Below, piece after piece: positions 52,887-62,253 of a DNA stretch of 64,000 nucleotides. The notes below the pieces were generated by a model. That model made no database searches and had not been told where the DNA came from. It was given only the letters and a program-made list of their open reading frames with translations. Location of the stretch: contig NZ_CP034142.1 in assembly GCF_003994855.1 (NCBI RefSeq), positions 310,001 to 374,000 on the forward strand, given 5' to 3'. This DNA comes from Marinobacter sp. NP-4(2019). GTDB taxonomy: Bacteria > Pseudomonadota > Gammaproteobacteria > Pseudomonadales > Oleiphilaceae. Both the position numbers and the translations under genes were made by a program. Positions within the stretch are counted from its first letter, which is position 1. The number at the start of each line of letters is the position of its first letter.

Positions 52887-54753
52887 GCCGGCCCACCTGG
52901 GACTGGTAGCGGAATTTCAGGAATTTCTGGGCGTTACTGACTACCTGAAACGCGTCTTTCAGATGACTGCGTTCAAACGGTGACAGATCCTCCGGGCGAA
53001 CGTTATTATCCGGCTCCCGTCCCGCTTCGATGGCCAGTGCCTGGTGGCGAATACGGACAATGGAAATGAATTCCAGGGCATCCCGCAGGTTACCCACACC
53101 GTCTTCCGGAATCAGCTTGGTTTCCGCGATGGCCTTGAGTCGGTTAAAGGAGTTCTGTGCCCGGGACCCGCAGGCCAGGGCATGTACCCGGATCAGGTCT
53201 GACAGGGGCGCAGTGCCGCGTCGCTTGAGGTTGAACGTCTTGTTTTGCTTACCGTCCTCCTCCATCACAAAGGTGCGGAAGAAGCCCAACGGTGGGGTAC
53301 GGTTCAGCGCATTGCGGGCCAGCATGGCGAGGAAGCGCTGGCTGTGGCTGGCCTTTTCCGCAACCAGGGTTTTAAGTTCCTCGGCAAATTCAGTCTTCCC
53401 GTAGATCCCGTCAAGATCGAAAAAAATGTTGCTGTTCAGCAGCGCCTCCGCCTTGGGGTTTTCGATCCAGTCGATGAAGTAGGATTTCCAGACTTTCAGT
53501 GGTTGACGCCATTTCTCGTTGGTGGCCATGATGTCGCCGGTGCAGTAGGCATAGCCGCAGGCGTCGAGACCGTCGCTGACGAACTTTGCCAGCGCCAGGA
53601 AGTATTCGTCGTGTTCTTTGGGGTCGAAGCTGTCGTCCAGGATCATGGCATTGTCCTGGTCGGTCACCACCAGCTGTTCGTCACGGGCCATGGACCCAAG
53701 GGCCATGAAGCAGTAAGGCACCGGTGGCGGCCCCAGTTTCTCTTCACCCAGCTCCAGCAGGCGCTGGGTGAAGCTGCGGCCGATACCGGCCATGGCACTG
53801 CCAATCATATGGGAGTTGGCATCTTCGTTCACCATGCGCACGAAACTGTCACGAACCTCGCGGCTGATCTTTTTGAGCCCTTTGACATTCTGCTGGTGGT
53901 AGATGTTGCTGACCAGGAACAGGCTGCTCTGACTCTCGTACTTGACGATGTCCGAGAGGGCAATCACACCACGAACTTCATCGTCATCCATCACCGGCAG
54001 GTGGTGCACATTGTTGTGCAGCATGGTGAGCATGGCTTCGAAGATAAAGCTTCGAGCGCGGGTGGTGATCGGGTCATCGCTCATGATTTCGCTGACCGGC
54101 GTTTCCGACGGCAGTGCCTCGGTCACGGCGCGGGTGCGCAGATCCCGGTCGGTGATGATGCCCTTGAGTTTTGGCCGGTCCCCTTCCTCGTCCATCAGCA
54201 GCAGCGCGGACACCCCCTGATCGGTCATGATGCGCGCGGCCTCCTGAAGGCGTACGGTGCAGGGCGCGGTGACCGGTTTCCGTGCGATCAGGCGGGTGAC
54301 CTTCGCGGTCATCAGTGCGTTGGACTTTTCCCGACGGGAGAGGGCAGAGCGCAGCCGGCTTCGGCCCTCAGTGTCCGCGAAATCGGCGAAGCTCTCGTCG
54401 TTTTCCCACAGGTACTGAAAAACCGTGTCGGGAATCCGGTAGATCAGGCAGTCTTCGATCGCTTTCGCCGGGAAGCGCACGGTCTTATGCATCAGCAATC
54501 CGAACTGGCCAAAGAACTCCCCTTCGCCCATTCGGCTGTAAAGTTCACCAGACCGGCGATAGATCTCGACCGCGCCGCTGCGCACATAGAACAACCAGGT
54601 ATTACGCTGACCAATTTCAAGGATGGGTGTACCCGCGCGGAAATAGGAGATCTCGATGCTTGAGACCACCTTATCAAGCATCTCCTCCGGCATGTCGTCA
54701 AACGGCGCATGTTGGGCCAGATGGTTGCGGATGTCGATAAGCTCTGCCTGCAT
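52879..54753 (-). CDS. cNMP-binding / CBS / DUF294 nucleotidyltransferase protein
   Basis: A 624-residue multidomain protein. A cyclic-nucleotide-binding fold (residues about 15-130, FFGQFGLLMHKTVRFPAKAI), two CBS domains (about 155-280, ADLL-like ISEIMSDDPITT and VIALSDIVKYES) and a GlnD-like nucleotidyltransferase core (about 340-390, LGSMARDEQLVVTDQDNAMI) are followed by a C-terminal helical domain. The Gly-Ser and Asp-X-Asp of the core are intact, so it may transfer a nucleotide to a protein in response to energy or nucleotide state. GGGAG precedes the ATG. It is the first gene of a two-gene unit with the exonuclease. Confidence 0.9.
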   Translation of the reverse strand: MQAELIDIRNHLAQHAPFDDMPEEMLDKVVSSIEISYFRAGTPILEIGQRNTWLFYVRSGAVEIYRRSGELYSRMGEGEFFGQFGLLMHKTVRFPAKAIEDCLIYRIPDTVFQYLWENDESFADFADTEGRSRLRSALSRREKSNALMTAKVTRLIARKPVTAPCTVRLQEAARIMTDQGVSALLLMDEEGDRPKLKGIITDRDLRTRAVTEALPSETPVSEIMSDDPITTRARSFIFEAMLTMLHNNVHHLPVMDDDEVRGVIALSDIVKYESQSSLFLVSNIYHQQNVKGLKKISREVRDSFVRMVNEDANSHMIGSAMAGIGRSFTQRLLELGEEKLGPPPVPYCFMALGSMARDEQLVVTDQDNAMILDDSFDPKEHDEYFLALAKFVSDGLDACGYAYCTGDIMATNEKWRQPLKVWKSYFIDWIENPKAEALLNSNIFFDLDGIYGKTEFAEELKTLVAEKASHSQRFLAMLARNALNRTPPLGFFRTFVMEEDGKQNKTFNLKRRGTAPLSDLIRVHALACGSRAQNSFNRLKAIAETKLIPEDGVGNLRDALEFISIVRIRHQALAIEAGREPDNNVRPEDLSPFERSHLKDAFQVVSNAQKFLKFRYQSQVGRHG

Positions 54754-54838
54754 GGAGTCTCCCTGAACGGCTGTCGCGTTTGGCGTTCTCAGGGAGCAAT
54801 ATAGCAGCAGGGCTGCGGAGGGGCCATTGGGTCCGTCG

Positions 54839-56131
54839 CTATTGCAACAGGTGGTTGTTATCTTTGCGGGTCTGGTCCAAATGCCTGGCTATCAGTTTCC
54901 GGGTGCTGGCGGACACGCCGAGGGCCTTGGCCTCATGCTCCCAGCCCGTGATGGCGTCTACGACTTCCCGGATGACATGGCGAACGTCGGACCACCGGCC
55001 GTAGCCAGCATGCGCCGCGATGGCCTGTATGGCCTTGAGTGGTGGTCGCTTGCCATGCCCCTGATAGGCGGTGCTGTGCTCGCCATGGGGCCCGGGGCTG
55101 AAGGTGGGATCGTAGAACGGCGCTGGGTGCCAGTGGCCCAGATCGTCCATCAGGAATGACCAGTTCTTGCTGTGGTCGTCCTGGTTGGCGGTAAACAGGT
55201 TGAACAATGCCCTGCGGAATTGCTCCCGGGCTGCCTGCATGCTCTTGCAGAGGATGTGGGTGGCTTTGATCAGATCCTCATAGTCCAGCGAGGGCATCCG
55301 GAAATCCGCATCCAGCAGTCCACAGGCGCTTTGCAGGTGGTAGCGCCCCTGATGGGAAAGGTTGGGGTGGCAATCAAAACGTTTCAGGGCGAGCCAGGCG
55401 ATGGCGTCGGTTGTCTCGGGGGCCGGGATCAATTGCCATTCGGGAACGGTGATACCTGCTTGTCGGGCAAGGGTCAGGTAGGCCGCCTCGCACAGGCCTT
55501 CCTCATGGCCCAGAGCCAGGGAGGCGGAAGTGAACTTGACCAGCCAGGGGATGCGGCCCGGGGCGGGCAGGGTGCTGACATCTTCGAATCCCCTCCTTCC
55601 CAGGTATATCTGGGCCTTGGGACGAGCGCCACCTGAGCTGCCAGCTTGCGCCAGTTCTTTCAGTACTTCATCGGTTTGCCCTTCAAAGACTTCAACCGCC
55701 TGACGACCAAGGGCGGTCAGGTCGATGGTGTGCTCGCCATCATTCGGAGCCAGTTCGGACACCGGCTGGAAAACCAGCGCCCCCATGCCCCGATCGCCAA
55801 TGTAAGCGAGGCGGTCCATGGCGGTGAGCTGGTTCGGCAGTATGCCCTGCCGGCGAAACACCCTGTCCATCAACAGCATCCCCCAGCCATCTGGTAAAGA
55901 GTCTGCGAATAGTCCATGCAGCCCGCCGTGGGGCGCCCGTGGCGCGGCCTGTACTGAGTCATCAAAGGCCAGGTTGAAGGGGGATAGGCTGTGCCCCCAG
56001 TTGAGGTAATCCCGATCATACTGGAAAAATACGCCGTCGCGATTCTGTGCCAGGGTGCCGACAGGGACGCAGTCACCGTTGGCCATGCGGCGGCTGACCT
56101 GCAGTTTTTGCACTGGTGTGAAGTGACTCAC
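54839..56131 (-). CDS. hipA: HipA-family serine/threonine kinase toxin
   Basis: A 430-residue HipA-fold kinase. The N-terminal couple domain (SPFNLAFDDSVQAAPR, PDGWGMLLMDRVFRRQG) is followed by a catalytic core with LFTANQDDHSKNWSFLMDD (Asp and Asn) and HPAPFYDPTFSP. VKFTSASL and HEEGLCEAAYL lie in the ATP region. The GTG start at 56131 overlaps the antitoxin stop by four bases. E. coli HipA phosphorylates glutamyl-tRNA synthetase. The target here is not visible. It acts as toxin of a type II module with the adjacent HTH protein. Confidence 0.9.
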   Translation of the reverse strand: MSHFTPVQKLQVSRRMANGDCVPVGTLAQNRDGVFFQYDRDYLNWGHSLSPFNLAFDDSVQAAPRAPHGGLHGLFADSLPDGWGMLLMDRVFRRQGILPNQLTAMDRLAYIGDRGMGALVFQPVSELAPNDGEHTIDLTALGRQAVEVFEGQTDEVLKELAQAGSSGGARPKAQIYLGRRGFEDVSTLPAPGRIPWLVKFTSASLALGHEEGLCEAAYLTLARQAGITVPEWQLIPAPETTDAIAWLALKRFDCHPNLSHQGRYHLQSACGLLDADFRMPSLDYEDLIKATHILCKSMQAAREQFRRALFNLFTANQDDHSKNWSFLMDDLGHWHPAPFYDPTFSPGPHGEHSTAYQGHGKRPPLKAIQAIAAHAGYGRWSDVRHVIREVVDAITGWEHEAKALGVSASTRKLIARHLDQTRKDNNHLLQ

Positions 56132-56400
56132 GATGACAGCACCTCATCAATGGATTTTGGGAAACTGGTGGCTGGCCGGGTCAGTTCATCCAGTCTTTTC
56201 AGGTCGTCAACGCAACTCCACAGAATAAGAAACTGACGCAGGGAAATGTCCCCTGTGGTTTCAAAGCGTTTAATGGTCGGCTCGGGCACCGTGCTGCGTT
56301 CCGACAGGGCTCGTCGGGACAGTCGTTGGGCTTCCCGCCTTTCTCGCAGGGCCTTGGCGAGCCGTTGCTGAACGTCCGCGGGGCTGATCAGGGATAGCAT
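56128..56400 (-). CDS. hipB: HipB-like XRE antitoxin
   Basis: A 90-residue protein with a XRE helix-turn-helix (residues about 20-75, RLSRRALSERSTVPEPTIKRF). The C-terminal part has hydrophobic residues for toxin contact. It lies upstream of and overlaps hipA by four bases, so both come from one transcript. E. coli HipB binds TATCC(N8)GGATA; here TATCC and GGATA half-sites are found in the promoter region just upstream, which supports the assignment and autorepression. Confidence 0.88.
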   Translation of the reverse strand: MLSLISPADVQQRLAKALRERREAQRLSRRALSERSTVPEPTIKRFETTGDISLRQFLILWSCVDDLKRLDELTRPATSFPKSIDEVLSS

Positions 56401-56413
56401 GGTTTAGATATCC

Positions 56414-56455
56414 TGTTATCCGATTTGCCACTATTTTAGCACATTTTGGATAACA
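56414..56455. promoter_or_regulatory. hip operator region
   Basis: TGTTATCC at 56414-56421 and GGATAACA at 56448-56455 form an 8-bp inverted repeat 26 bp apart. An extra TATCC lies at 56409-56413. These are the HipB half-sites known from E. coli, with different spacing, directly before the antitoxin start. Confidence 0.65.
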
Positions 56456-56494
56456 TGATGTCTAATAAGCTTTTGGTGGAGGGTTTTATGGCTC

Positions 56495-56532
56495 GTGCAC
56501 TGGTAAGCGGGCGTGACAGCTTACCAGTGCAC
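56495..56532. terminator. 14-bp perfect inverted repeat after the beta-helix cytochrome gene
   Basis: The stem 56495-56508 and 56519-56532 is perfect, with a ten-base loop. It has no T-run on either side. It may stop transcription of the lipoprotein gene that ends at 56558 or be a small repeat. Confidence 0.5.
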
Positions 56533-56557
56533 TTGCGGTAGGTCCCGGTCTTGAGGA

Positions 56558-59500
56558 TCAGGGCGTTAATGATTGCAGGATACTGCCGTTACTACAGGCA
56601 TCGCCGTTGGCGTAGTCACTGTCCACCACGTTGTTGATCCAGTAGTTGATCAGCTCCACACCTTCCATATGGGTGACGCTGCGGGCGATGGGCGGCATTT
56701 GCCGTTGCGGATCGGCGCTGGCCGTGACCCGGCAGGAGACGATGGAACTGTCGGCGTCGCCCGGTACCACGATGTGCTGGCGACCGCAGGAACCGCCGCC
56801 GGTGGCAGTGGGCTTCTTGCAGATGCCGTAGCCGGCGTCCACCTCCCGGTAGTGATCCAGGTAGTAACCGGTGTTGGACGCGGCACCGCGGTCGTTGTGG
56901 CAGTGCTGGCAGTTCACCTCCAGGTAGGCTCGCAGGCGGGCTTCCACATCGGCGTCGGAGCCGGCGGCTTCACCGCTGTCGCCGGCCAGATTCCAGTGGG
57001 GCAGGCGCTCGATATTGGTGGCAATGCCACGACCATCAATCTGCAGGTCCGGTACGTTGGTGAGAATGCCCTGGTCCTGCCAGTACTTGAGCTGGTTGAC
57101 CCGTGGGAAACCACCCTGGCCGCGGGTGCCCATGAATGCGGATTCCGGCGCATAGGCGCGGTTCAGGTTGCGGGGTTTCGGGCCGATGGGGGCGCTGCCG
57201 GATTCCACGTCATCGTTGCTGTGACAGGTGATGCACTGGTTGGCGTTGGGGATGGCGTAGTTGTCCGTGCTGCCCGCCATCAGCTCACCGGTGATCTGGT
57301 CCTGATAATGCCAGCTCACCGCTCGGGTGCCGCCACCCAGGGCCAGTTTTGCCACCGGTTTGCCTTCGCTGTCTTTCTCCCAGATGTAGGTGGGGCCGTC
57401 CCAGAAGGCCTTGCCACTCTCACTGACCCGTTTGATCAACAGGCGGGTTTCCACCAGTTCTTCGGTGCCCTTGCTCTCATCGGTAAAGGCAAAGGTTTTG
57501 GCAATCACCGTACCGGTGGGGAAGTGAATGGTGCCATTGACGTTGCTGCCACCCTGGCCATCCACATAAACCGCTTTGGTACCCGGTGGCACGAAGGCGA
57601 CCCGGTACTTGGTGGCGTAGTCGGAAAACAACTTGCTGTTGAGCACGAAGGGCACGCCGCCTTCATTCGGGGTGCTGCGGGGGTCGTGGGGATCGGCAAA
57701 CAGGTTGTACTGGTCCAGGGTCGGGCAGTTCACTTCCAGGGCATTCCGGTTGACGCTGCCGGGCTTGCCGCGCTTGCTGCATAGCCGATTGATGTATTCG
57801 TCACTGGGTGCCGGATCGATGGCACCGCTGGGTTCGAACGGCGGGATGGTCACCCGGGGCAGCGGTGGCAGAAGCTTGCCAAAGCGGGCCTGGCAGTCGT
57901 GAACCGACATATCGGTATCGGCCACCACACCGTCCAGGCCTTCCAGAACCGATTGCAGGCCTTCCAGGGTGAGAATGCTGGCGTCCTGTTCAGCCGCCGC
58001 CAGTACCAGTTCCAGCCCTTCGGTACCGTGGAAGTTCATGTAGGCCTGGCTGTCGGCGGCCAGTTCGTTGTCATGGAAGCACGAGCCCCATTGGGGCAGC
58101 TTGCGCTCGCCATTGGCGTTGAACTTGTAGGCGTTGTAGTGGCACGACGGGTTCGGGTGCTCATTGGTGTGAATGGGTTTGCCGTTCTCATCGGCCGGCA
58201 CGGGATCACCGTTGGCGTCCACCGGGTAGGGGCAATCCTCGTCCAGTTCATCCAGCAGACCGTCCCAGACGATGTGGGCGCCCTTGCCGGGATTGGTGAT
58301 GTTTTTCAGACCGATCAGGGTGGGCAGCACGGTTTCCACCTGGCCTTCCAACACCACTTTTTCGAAGTTGGGTGGAGGCAGGTCGTAACCGGAATTCCGC
58401 ATCACATTGTTGTGGATATGAAGCCCTTCGGTGTACGGGTCCAGTTTCTTGTCCGAGGTCTTGCCCTCGCCGTCGATCAGCTCGTAGCTGGTGTAGATCA
58501 CGGCGGCGGTGCTGTGGTCCTCGAAGGTGTTGTTGAAGACCTCAATGTTGTCATAGCCCAGGGTGATGAAGCCGGTGCCCCGGGGCACCGCAGAGACCAG
58601 ACCGCTGTGGGCGAAGTTGTAGGTGTTGTTGTTGCGGGCCGTGTTGTTGAGCATCACCGAGGTATCGCCGTACTGGGTGATGTTCTCCAGGTCGTAGATC
58701 AGAAAACCGCCGGTGTTGCACTCGGCAAGGTTGCTGTCGTACTCGCCGCCCTGGACGTTCTCGATCTCGAATCCCATGACGTTATACACCGCGCGGCTGT
58801 TGCGGATGATGGCGGTGTTGGTCTGGCCGACGTAGATACCGGCATCCGAGGCGCCCACCGATTCCGAGTTATCCACCAGGATATTTTCCGATTCCACCGG
58901 GTAGATGCCGTAGCGTCCGCTGGCGGAACTGGGGATGTAATCCGGCGTGGGGTCGCCTTCGTTCAGCGGCGGGTTGGTGCACTGCACGTGCAGCCTATCC
59001 GTGTAGTTACTGGCGGTGATCGGTTCGCCACCGCCGGACCAGATGGCGCGTACATTGAGCAGGGTGCCCCATTTCACGCCCTTGAGTTTGAACGCGTCCC
59101 CCGGCGAGTCGGCAATGGTCAGGTCCTGCACGGTAATACCGCGCACATTCAGCGCCTCCAGGCCGGTAACGTTATCGCTGTTGCGGAAGGACAACACCGT
59201 GTTGTCCTTGCCACAGCCCTTGATCAGCACATCTTCGGTGGCCTGAATCAGCAGGCCGTGGTTCAGTTCGATGAAGCCGCAGCCGAACTCCAGGGTATCT
59301 CCCGGGCGCAATTGGATCATCGCGTTGACCATGTCGTAGGTGGCATCGGGGCCGGGTTCCACCAGGAAGGTGCGACCGTCACTGAAACGGTCAACCTGTT
59401 CTCCGGCCACGTCGCTATTGTTTCCGGTGTTGTCGTTGGCCGCCGTCGAATCCGACGAGCCGCTGCTGCCACCGAAACAGCCGGAAAGCAGGAGGGCGGC

Positions 59501-59566
59501 TGTTACCACTGGGATAAGTCCCGAGTGCCAGCGCTTCGAGCTGTTGGTTCGTATTATTGGGTTCAT
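56558..59566 (-). CDS. Lipoprotein: parallel beta-helix fused to SO2930-type diheme cytochrome c
   Basis: A 1002-residue exported protein. The lipobox ALLLSGC near residue 30 makes it a lipoprotein. Residues about 60-420 form a right-handed beta-helix (repeats such as GLEALNVRGITVQDLTI, NSRAVYNVMGFEIENVQ). About 610-1000 is a cytochrome region with two haem motifs, CITCH near residue 778 and CQHCH near 886, and QMPPIARS for axial Met. These two halves are usually separate neighbouring genes (TIGR03805 and SO2930 type) of unknown function. AAGGA supports the ATG at 59566; the frame runs open further upstream. It is preceded 16 bp away by another lipoprotein gene. It may transfer electrons at the outer surface. 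No partner gene tells the substrate. Confidence 0.88.
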   Translation of the reverse strand: MNPIIRTNSSKRWHSGLIPVVTAALLLSGCFGGSSGSSDSTAANDNTGNNSDVAGEQVDRFSDGRTFLVEPGPDATYDMVNAMIQLRPGDTLEFGCGFIELNHGLLIQATEDVLIKGCGKDNTVLSFRNSDNVTGLEALNVRGITVQDLTIADSPGDAFKLKGVKWGTLLNVRAIWSGGGEPITASNYTDRLHVQCTNPPLNEGDPTPDYIPSSASGRYGIYPVESENILVDNSESVGASDAGIYVGQTNTAIIRNSRAVYNVMGFEIENVQGGEYDSNLAECNTGGFLIYDLENITQYGDTSVMLNNTARNNNTYNFAHSGLVSAVPRGTGFITLGYDNIEVFNNTFEDHSTAAVIYTSYELIDGEGKTSDKKLDPYTEGLHIHNNVMRNSGYDLPPPNFEKVVLEGQVETVLPTLIGLKNITNPGKGAHIVWDGLLDELDEDCPYPVDANGDPVPADENGKPIHTNEHPNPSCHYNAYKFNANGERKLPQWGSCFHDNELAADSQAYMNFHGTEGLELVLAAAEQDASILTLEGLQSVLEGLDGVVADTDMSVHDCQARFGKLLPPLPRVTIPPFEPSGAIDPAPSDEYINRLCSKRGKPGSVNRNALEVNCPTLDQYNLFADPHDPRSTPNEGGVPFVLNSKLFSDYATKYRVAFVPPGTKAVYVDGQGGSNVNGTIHFPTGTVIAKTFAFTDESKGTEELVETRLLIKRVSESGKAFWDGPTYIWEKDSEGKPVAKLALGGGTRAVSWHYQDQITGELMAGSTDNYAIPNANQCITCHSNDDVESGSAPIGPKPRNLNRAYAPESAFMGTRGQGGFPRVNQLKYWQDQGILTNVPDLQIDGRGIATNIERLPHWNLAGDSGEAAGSDADVEARLRAYLEVNCQHCHNDRGAASNTGYYLDHYREVDAGYGICKKPTATGGGSCGRQHIVVPGDADSSIVSCRVTASADPQRQMPPIARSVTHMEGVELINYWINNVVDSDYANGDACSNGSILQSLTP

Positions 59567-59582
59567 AGTCTTGTCCTTGTTC

Positions 59583-62054
59583 TTATAGCGGCGCGTTTTC
59601 AATCCGTTCCCACATCCGCAGGTAGGCTTCGGCGGAGGTGAAAAGCTGATTGATGGCGTCGTCAATCTGTTCGGGATCGGCATCACTGTTGCGGATCATG
59701 TCTTCGATCTGGTCCGGGTACAGGCCGTAATGAGCCACACCGCGGCCGTCGTAAAGGCTGAACTCCCGATCCCCGGTGCGTTGCACATCGAAACGGACCC
59801 GACCGTCGATCGAGGTGAACGGGTACAGGCCAGCTTCGTCCTCGGCGGTGCCAGGATTGGACGCCAGCTGCGCAATGCCGTTAACGTCGGAGGCGAAGCC
59901 TGCGCCACCGAAAGGGCCCACCTTGAGGTCTTCGTGGCGCGGGCGGTTACCATCCCGGGTCAGCTTGCGCACCCAGTCTTCGCGGGTGCCGCCGAAGGAG
60001 GCGGTAATGCCGCCCTGGGCCGCGATACGATCCCGCAGGGCCTCGGTGCCGCCCCAGCCGCCGTGGCTGTTGATCACCGGATAATCCAGTGGCCGCGTAA
60101 TCTCCAGAATCCGCGCGGCGGCCTTGCGGCTGATGTGGTCGGTTTCGATCATCATCTTGCGGCGCACCAGTTCCTTGATCAGGAAGTCCCCCAGATCGCT
60201 CAGGCCGCGACGGTTACAGAGCTGGTCGGTGCCCCGGCGCGGGTCGAGTGCGGCCATTTCCTCCGGGGTTTCAGGGAAACGCTCGCCAAGGTAGTCCATC
60301 TGGTACAGCAACTGATCGAACAGGCCGAAGGGTTGCAGGTCGGCGTTCTGGTCCGGCTCGCCTCCGGTGTATTCGACGCTTTCGGGGCATTCCTCGAATT
60401 CCACCGGATGACCGGTTTCCAGCAGGTTGCCGGCATAGAGAATCGGACCGATGCCAATGCCGGTGGACAGGTCCGGCAGGTGGCCGCCAAAGGCGTTGTC
60501 GAACTTGTGAACCGGGAAGATATTACGGACTCCGAGCTGGTAGAACTGATCCAGCCGTTCCACGATGTCTTCACGGGTGCATTCGGCCACGCCGAGGAAT
60601 TCGCCGCACTTGAAGACCTTGGACATCTCGATGCCGAGTACCACGGCGAGTTTGCCGTCATCAATCACATCGCGGGCCTGGGCCGGGCTGGTGACGATCT
60701 GGAACCAGCCTTTCCCCGGTCCGCCGTGCTGGGCATCGATGTAGTCCTGCATCTCGTACATGCGCTGGATCTGCAGCAGGATGGATTCCATGGGGTCGCA
60801 GTCATTCTGTTTCTGCGGATTGATGCGGCAGAGAATCTCGTTGTGCACCAGATGGTTCACCAGGATCTTCATGCCCGCCAGGTGGGCCCGTTCCATCCAG
60901 CGGTAATAGCTCTGATGGTGTTGCAGGGAGTTGTAGCGGGGCCAGTCATTGAATGTGGGCCAGCCCTGGGTGTCGTGCAGACCGATGCCGCTGGTGGCCA
61001 GTTCAACGAAACCGGTGGCGCCCCAGGGACCATGGACGGCTTCACAGTCATGGAGTGCATGGGTGACGCCAAAGCGGTGAAAGGGCGCGCCGTAGTTCAC
61101 CCGTCCGCCGATGAACTCATAGGCGGAGATGTGGGAGTGGGTGTCGACAAAGCCGAAGACGTCGTCCTTATCAATGCCTTTCACCTGGCGGAAGCGCTCC
61201 ACTTCTTTCAGGTAGATCGCCGGACCTTTCGAATCGAGAATCTCGGCATTCAGTTCCGCTTCCGGGTAATGGTCGCAACCCTTGGCCTCACGCAGGGCAA
61301 AGGCACCGGATTCATCAATCACGGAAGGAGACACCAGCGCGAGGCCGTCATCCGTGGTTGCCAGCATCAGGCCGGTGACGTCGGAGGCCAGGGTATAGCG
61401 CTGTTCATCGCCCAGCCGCTGCAACTGCCATACCGCCAGATCACTGGGCGAACTGACCATGGCCAGCGAGGGGTTGACGGTGGTGTCACCGAGCTGGTCG
61501 CCGGTGAATTCAAGACTCTCACCGATCGAACGCAGGGCATCTCCCAGCGGCGCCACCGGATCCAGGACCAGGTTGGTGGTGTCACCGAGACCGGCGACCA
61601 GATAGGAAATTTCGCCGATGAAATTGCCGGCCTCGTCCAGGAATTCACCGGCGGGATCGCTGATGCCAAGCAAATCGAACCGACCAACTTCCCCGCTGTT
61701 GCGTTGATATCCGGACATCATCAGATAGGCGCCGAGGCGCGTGGGACGCAGCCTGAATGCGGTGGCCTGAGCGGCATCCCGGGTAGTGGCGTACTGGCCC
61801 GATTGCGGGTCGGCGCTCAGGTAATTGCCGCCAGCTTCCAGGGTGTAACAGCCATTGGCGAAGCTATAGCGGTCAATCGGGTCTTGTTTCCTGAAGGTTT
61901 CAGTGTCCGAGGAAACAACAGGATCGTTGGAAGGTGTTGATGGTCCCTGCTGCGGGCTGCTGTCGTTGCCACCATCGGCGCCGCCACATCCGGTGATCAA
62001 CAGCGCACCAGCCAATACCCATGCTGTACGCATGGGCCGTTTCTTATAGTTCAT
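59583..62054 (-). CDS. Lipoprotein with C-terminal M19/amidohydrolase-like domain
   Basis: An 823-residue exported lipoprotein (lipobox LLITGC at residues about 17-22). The N-terminal 250 residues are of unknown fold. From about residue 305 a metal-dependent hydrolase core appears: FGFVDTHSHISAYE, the YELGVRNIFPVHKFDNAFGG region, METDHISRKAA and VINSHGGWGG. These give the His/Asp ligands of the amidohydrolase or renal-dipeptidase (M19) type. GAGAGG supports the ATG at 62054. It is the first gene of a two-gene unit with the beta-helix/diheme protein. I do not know the substrate. A membrane-bound dipeptidase or related hydrolase is a guess. Confidence 0.82.
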   Translation of the reverse strand: MNYKKRPMRTAWVLAGALLITGCGGADGGNDSSPQQGPSTPSNDPVVSSDTETFRKQDPIDRYSFANGCYTLEAGGNYLSADPQSGQYATTRDAAQATAFRLRPTRLGAYLMMSGYQRNSGEVGRFDLLGISDPAGEFLDEAGNFIGEISYLVAGLGDTTNLVLDPVAPLGDALRSIGESLEFTGDQLGDTTVNPSLAMVSSPSDLAVWQLQRLGDEQRYTLASDVTGLMLATTDDGLALVSPSVIDESGAFALREAKGCDHYPEAELNAEILDSKGPAIYLKEVERFRQVKGIDKDDVFGFVDTHSHISAYEFIGGRVNYGAPFHRFGVTHALHDCEAVHGPWGATGFVELATSGIGLHDTQGWPTFNDWPRYNSLQHHQSYYRWMERAHLAGMKILVNHLVHNEILCRINPQKQNDCDPMESILLQIQRMYEMQDYIDAQHGGPGKGWFQIVTSPAQARDVIDDGKLAVVLGIEMSKVFKCGEFLGVAECTREDIVERLDQFYQLGVRNIFPVHKFDNAFGGHLPDLSTGIGIGPILYAGNLLETGHPVEFEECPESVEYTGGEPDQNADLQPFGLFDQLLYQMDYLGERFPETPEEMAALDPRRGTDQLCNRRGLSDLGDFLIKELVRRKMMIETDHISRKAAARILEITRPLDYPVINSHGGWGGTEALRDRIAAQGGITASFGGTREDWVRKLTRDGNRPRHEDLKVGPFGGAGFASDVNGIAQLASNPGTAEDEAGLYPFTSIDGRVRFDVQRTGDREFSLYDGRGVAHYGLYPDQIEDMIRNSDADPEQIDDAINQLFTSAEAYLRMWERIENAPL

Positions 62055-62253
62055 GTGAACCTCTCATTCGTCGTCATTACCGGTTTGCCCGGCAATTCTT
62101 TTTTTATTGTTGAGGCATTTCGATTATTGTTGTGGTCGCCCGGAAAGGCCCTTCTCCGGGATAACGTGATAGTTTGTAGCATATTGAAAAAGTGTGAACT
62201 ACGTCACATTGGGCCGTTTTTTGATCACATCGACTGAACCCGAAGGAGCATTC

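Noticed and set aside
57899..61940. Two very long plus-strand frames (580 and 736 codons) opposite the lipoproteins
   Set aside because: Rich in Val/Gly/His with no family motif, while the minus strand has signal peptides, haem motifs and metal ligands.
62055..62253. Cobalamin riboswitch upstream of cobU
   Set aside because: No B12-box-like sequence or multi-stem pattern seen in the 200 bp, only a small hairpin.
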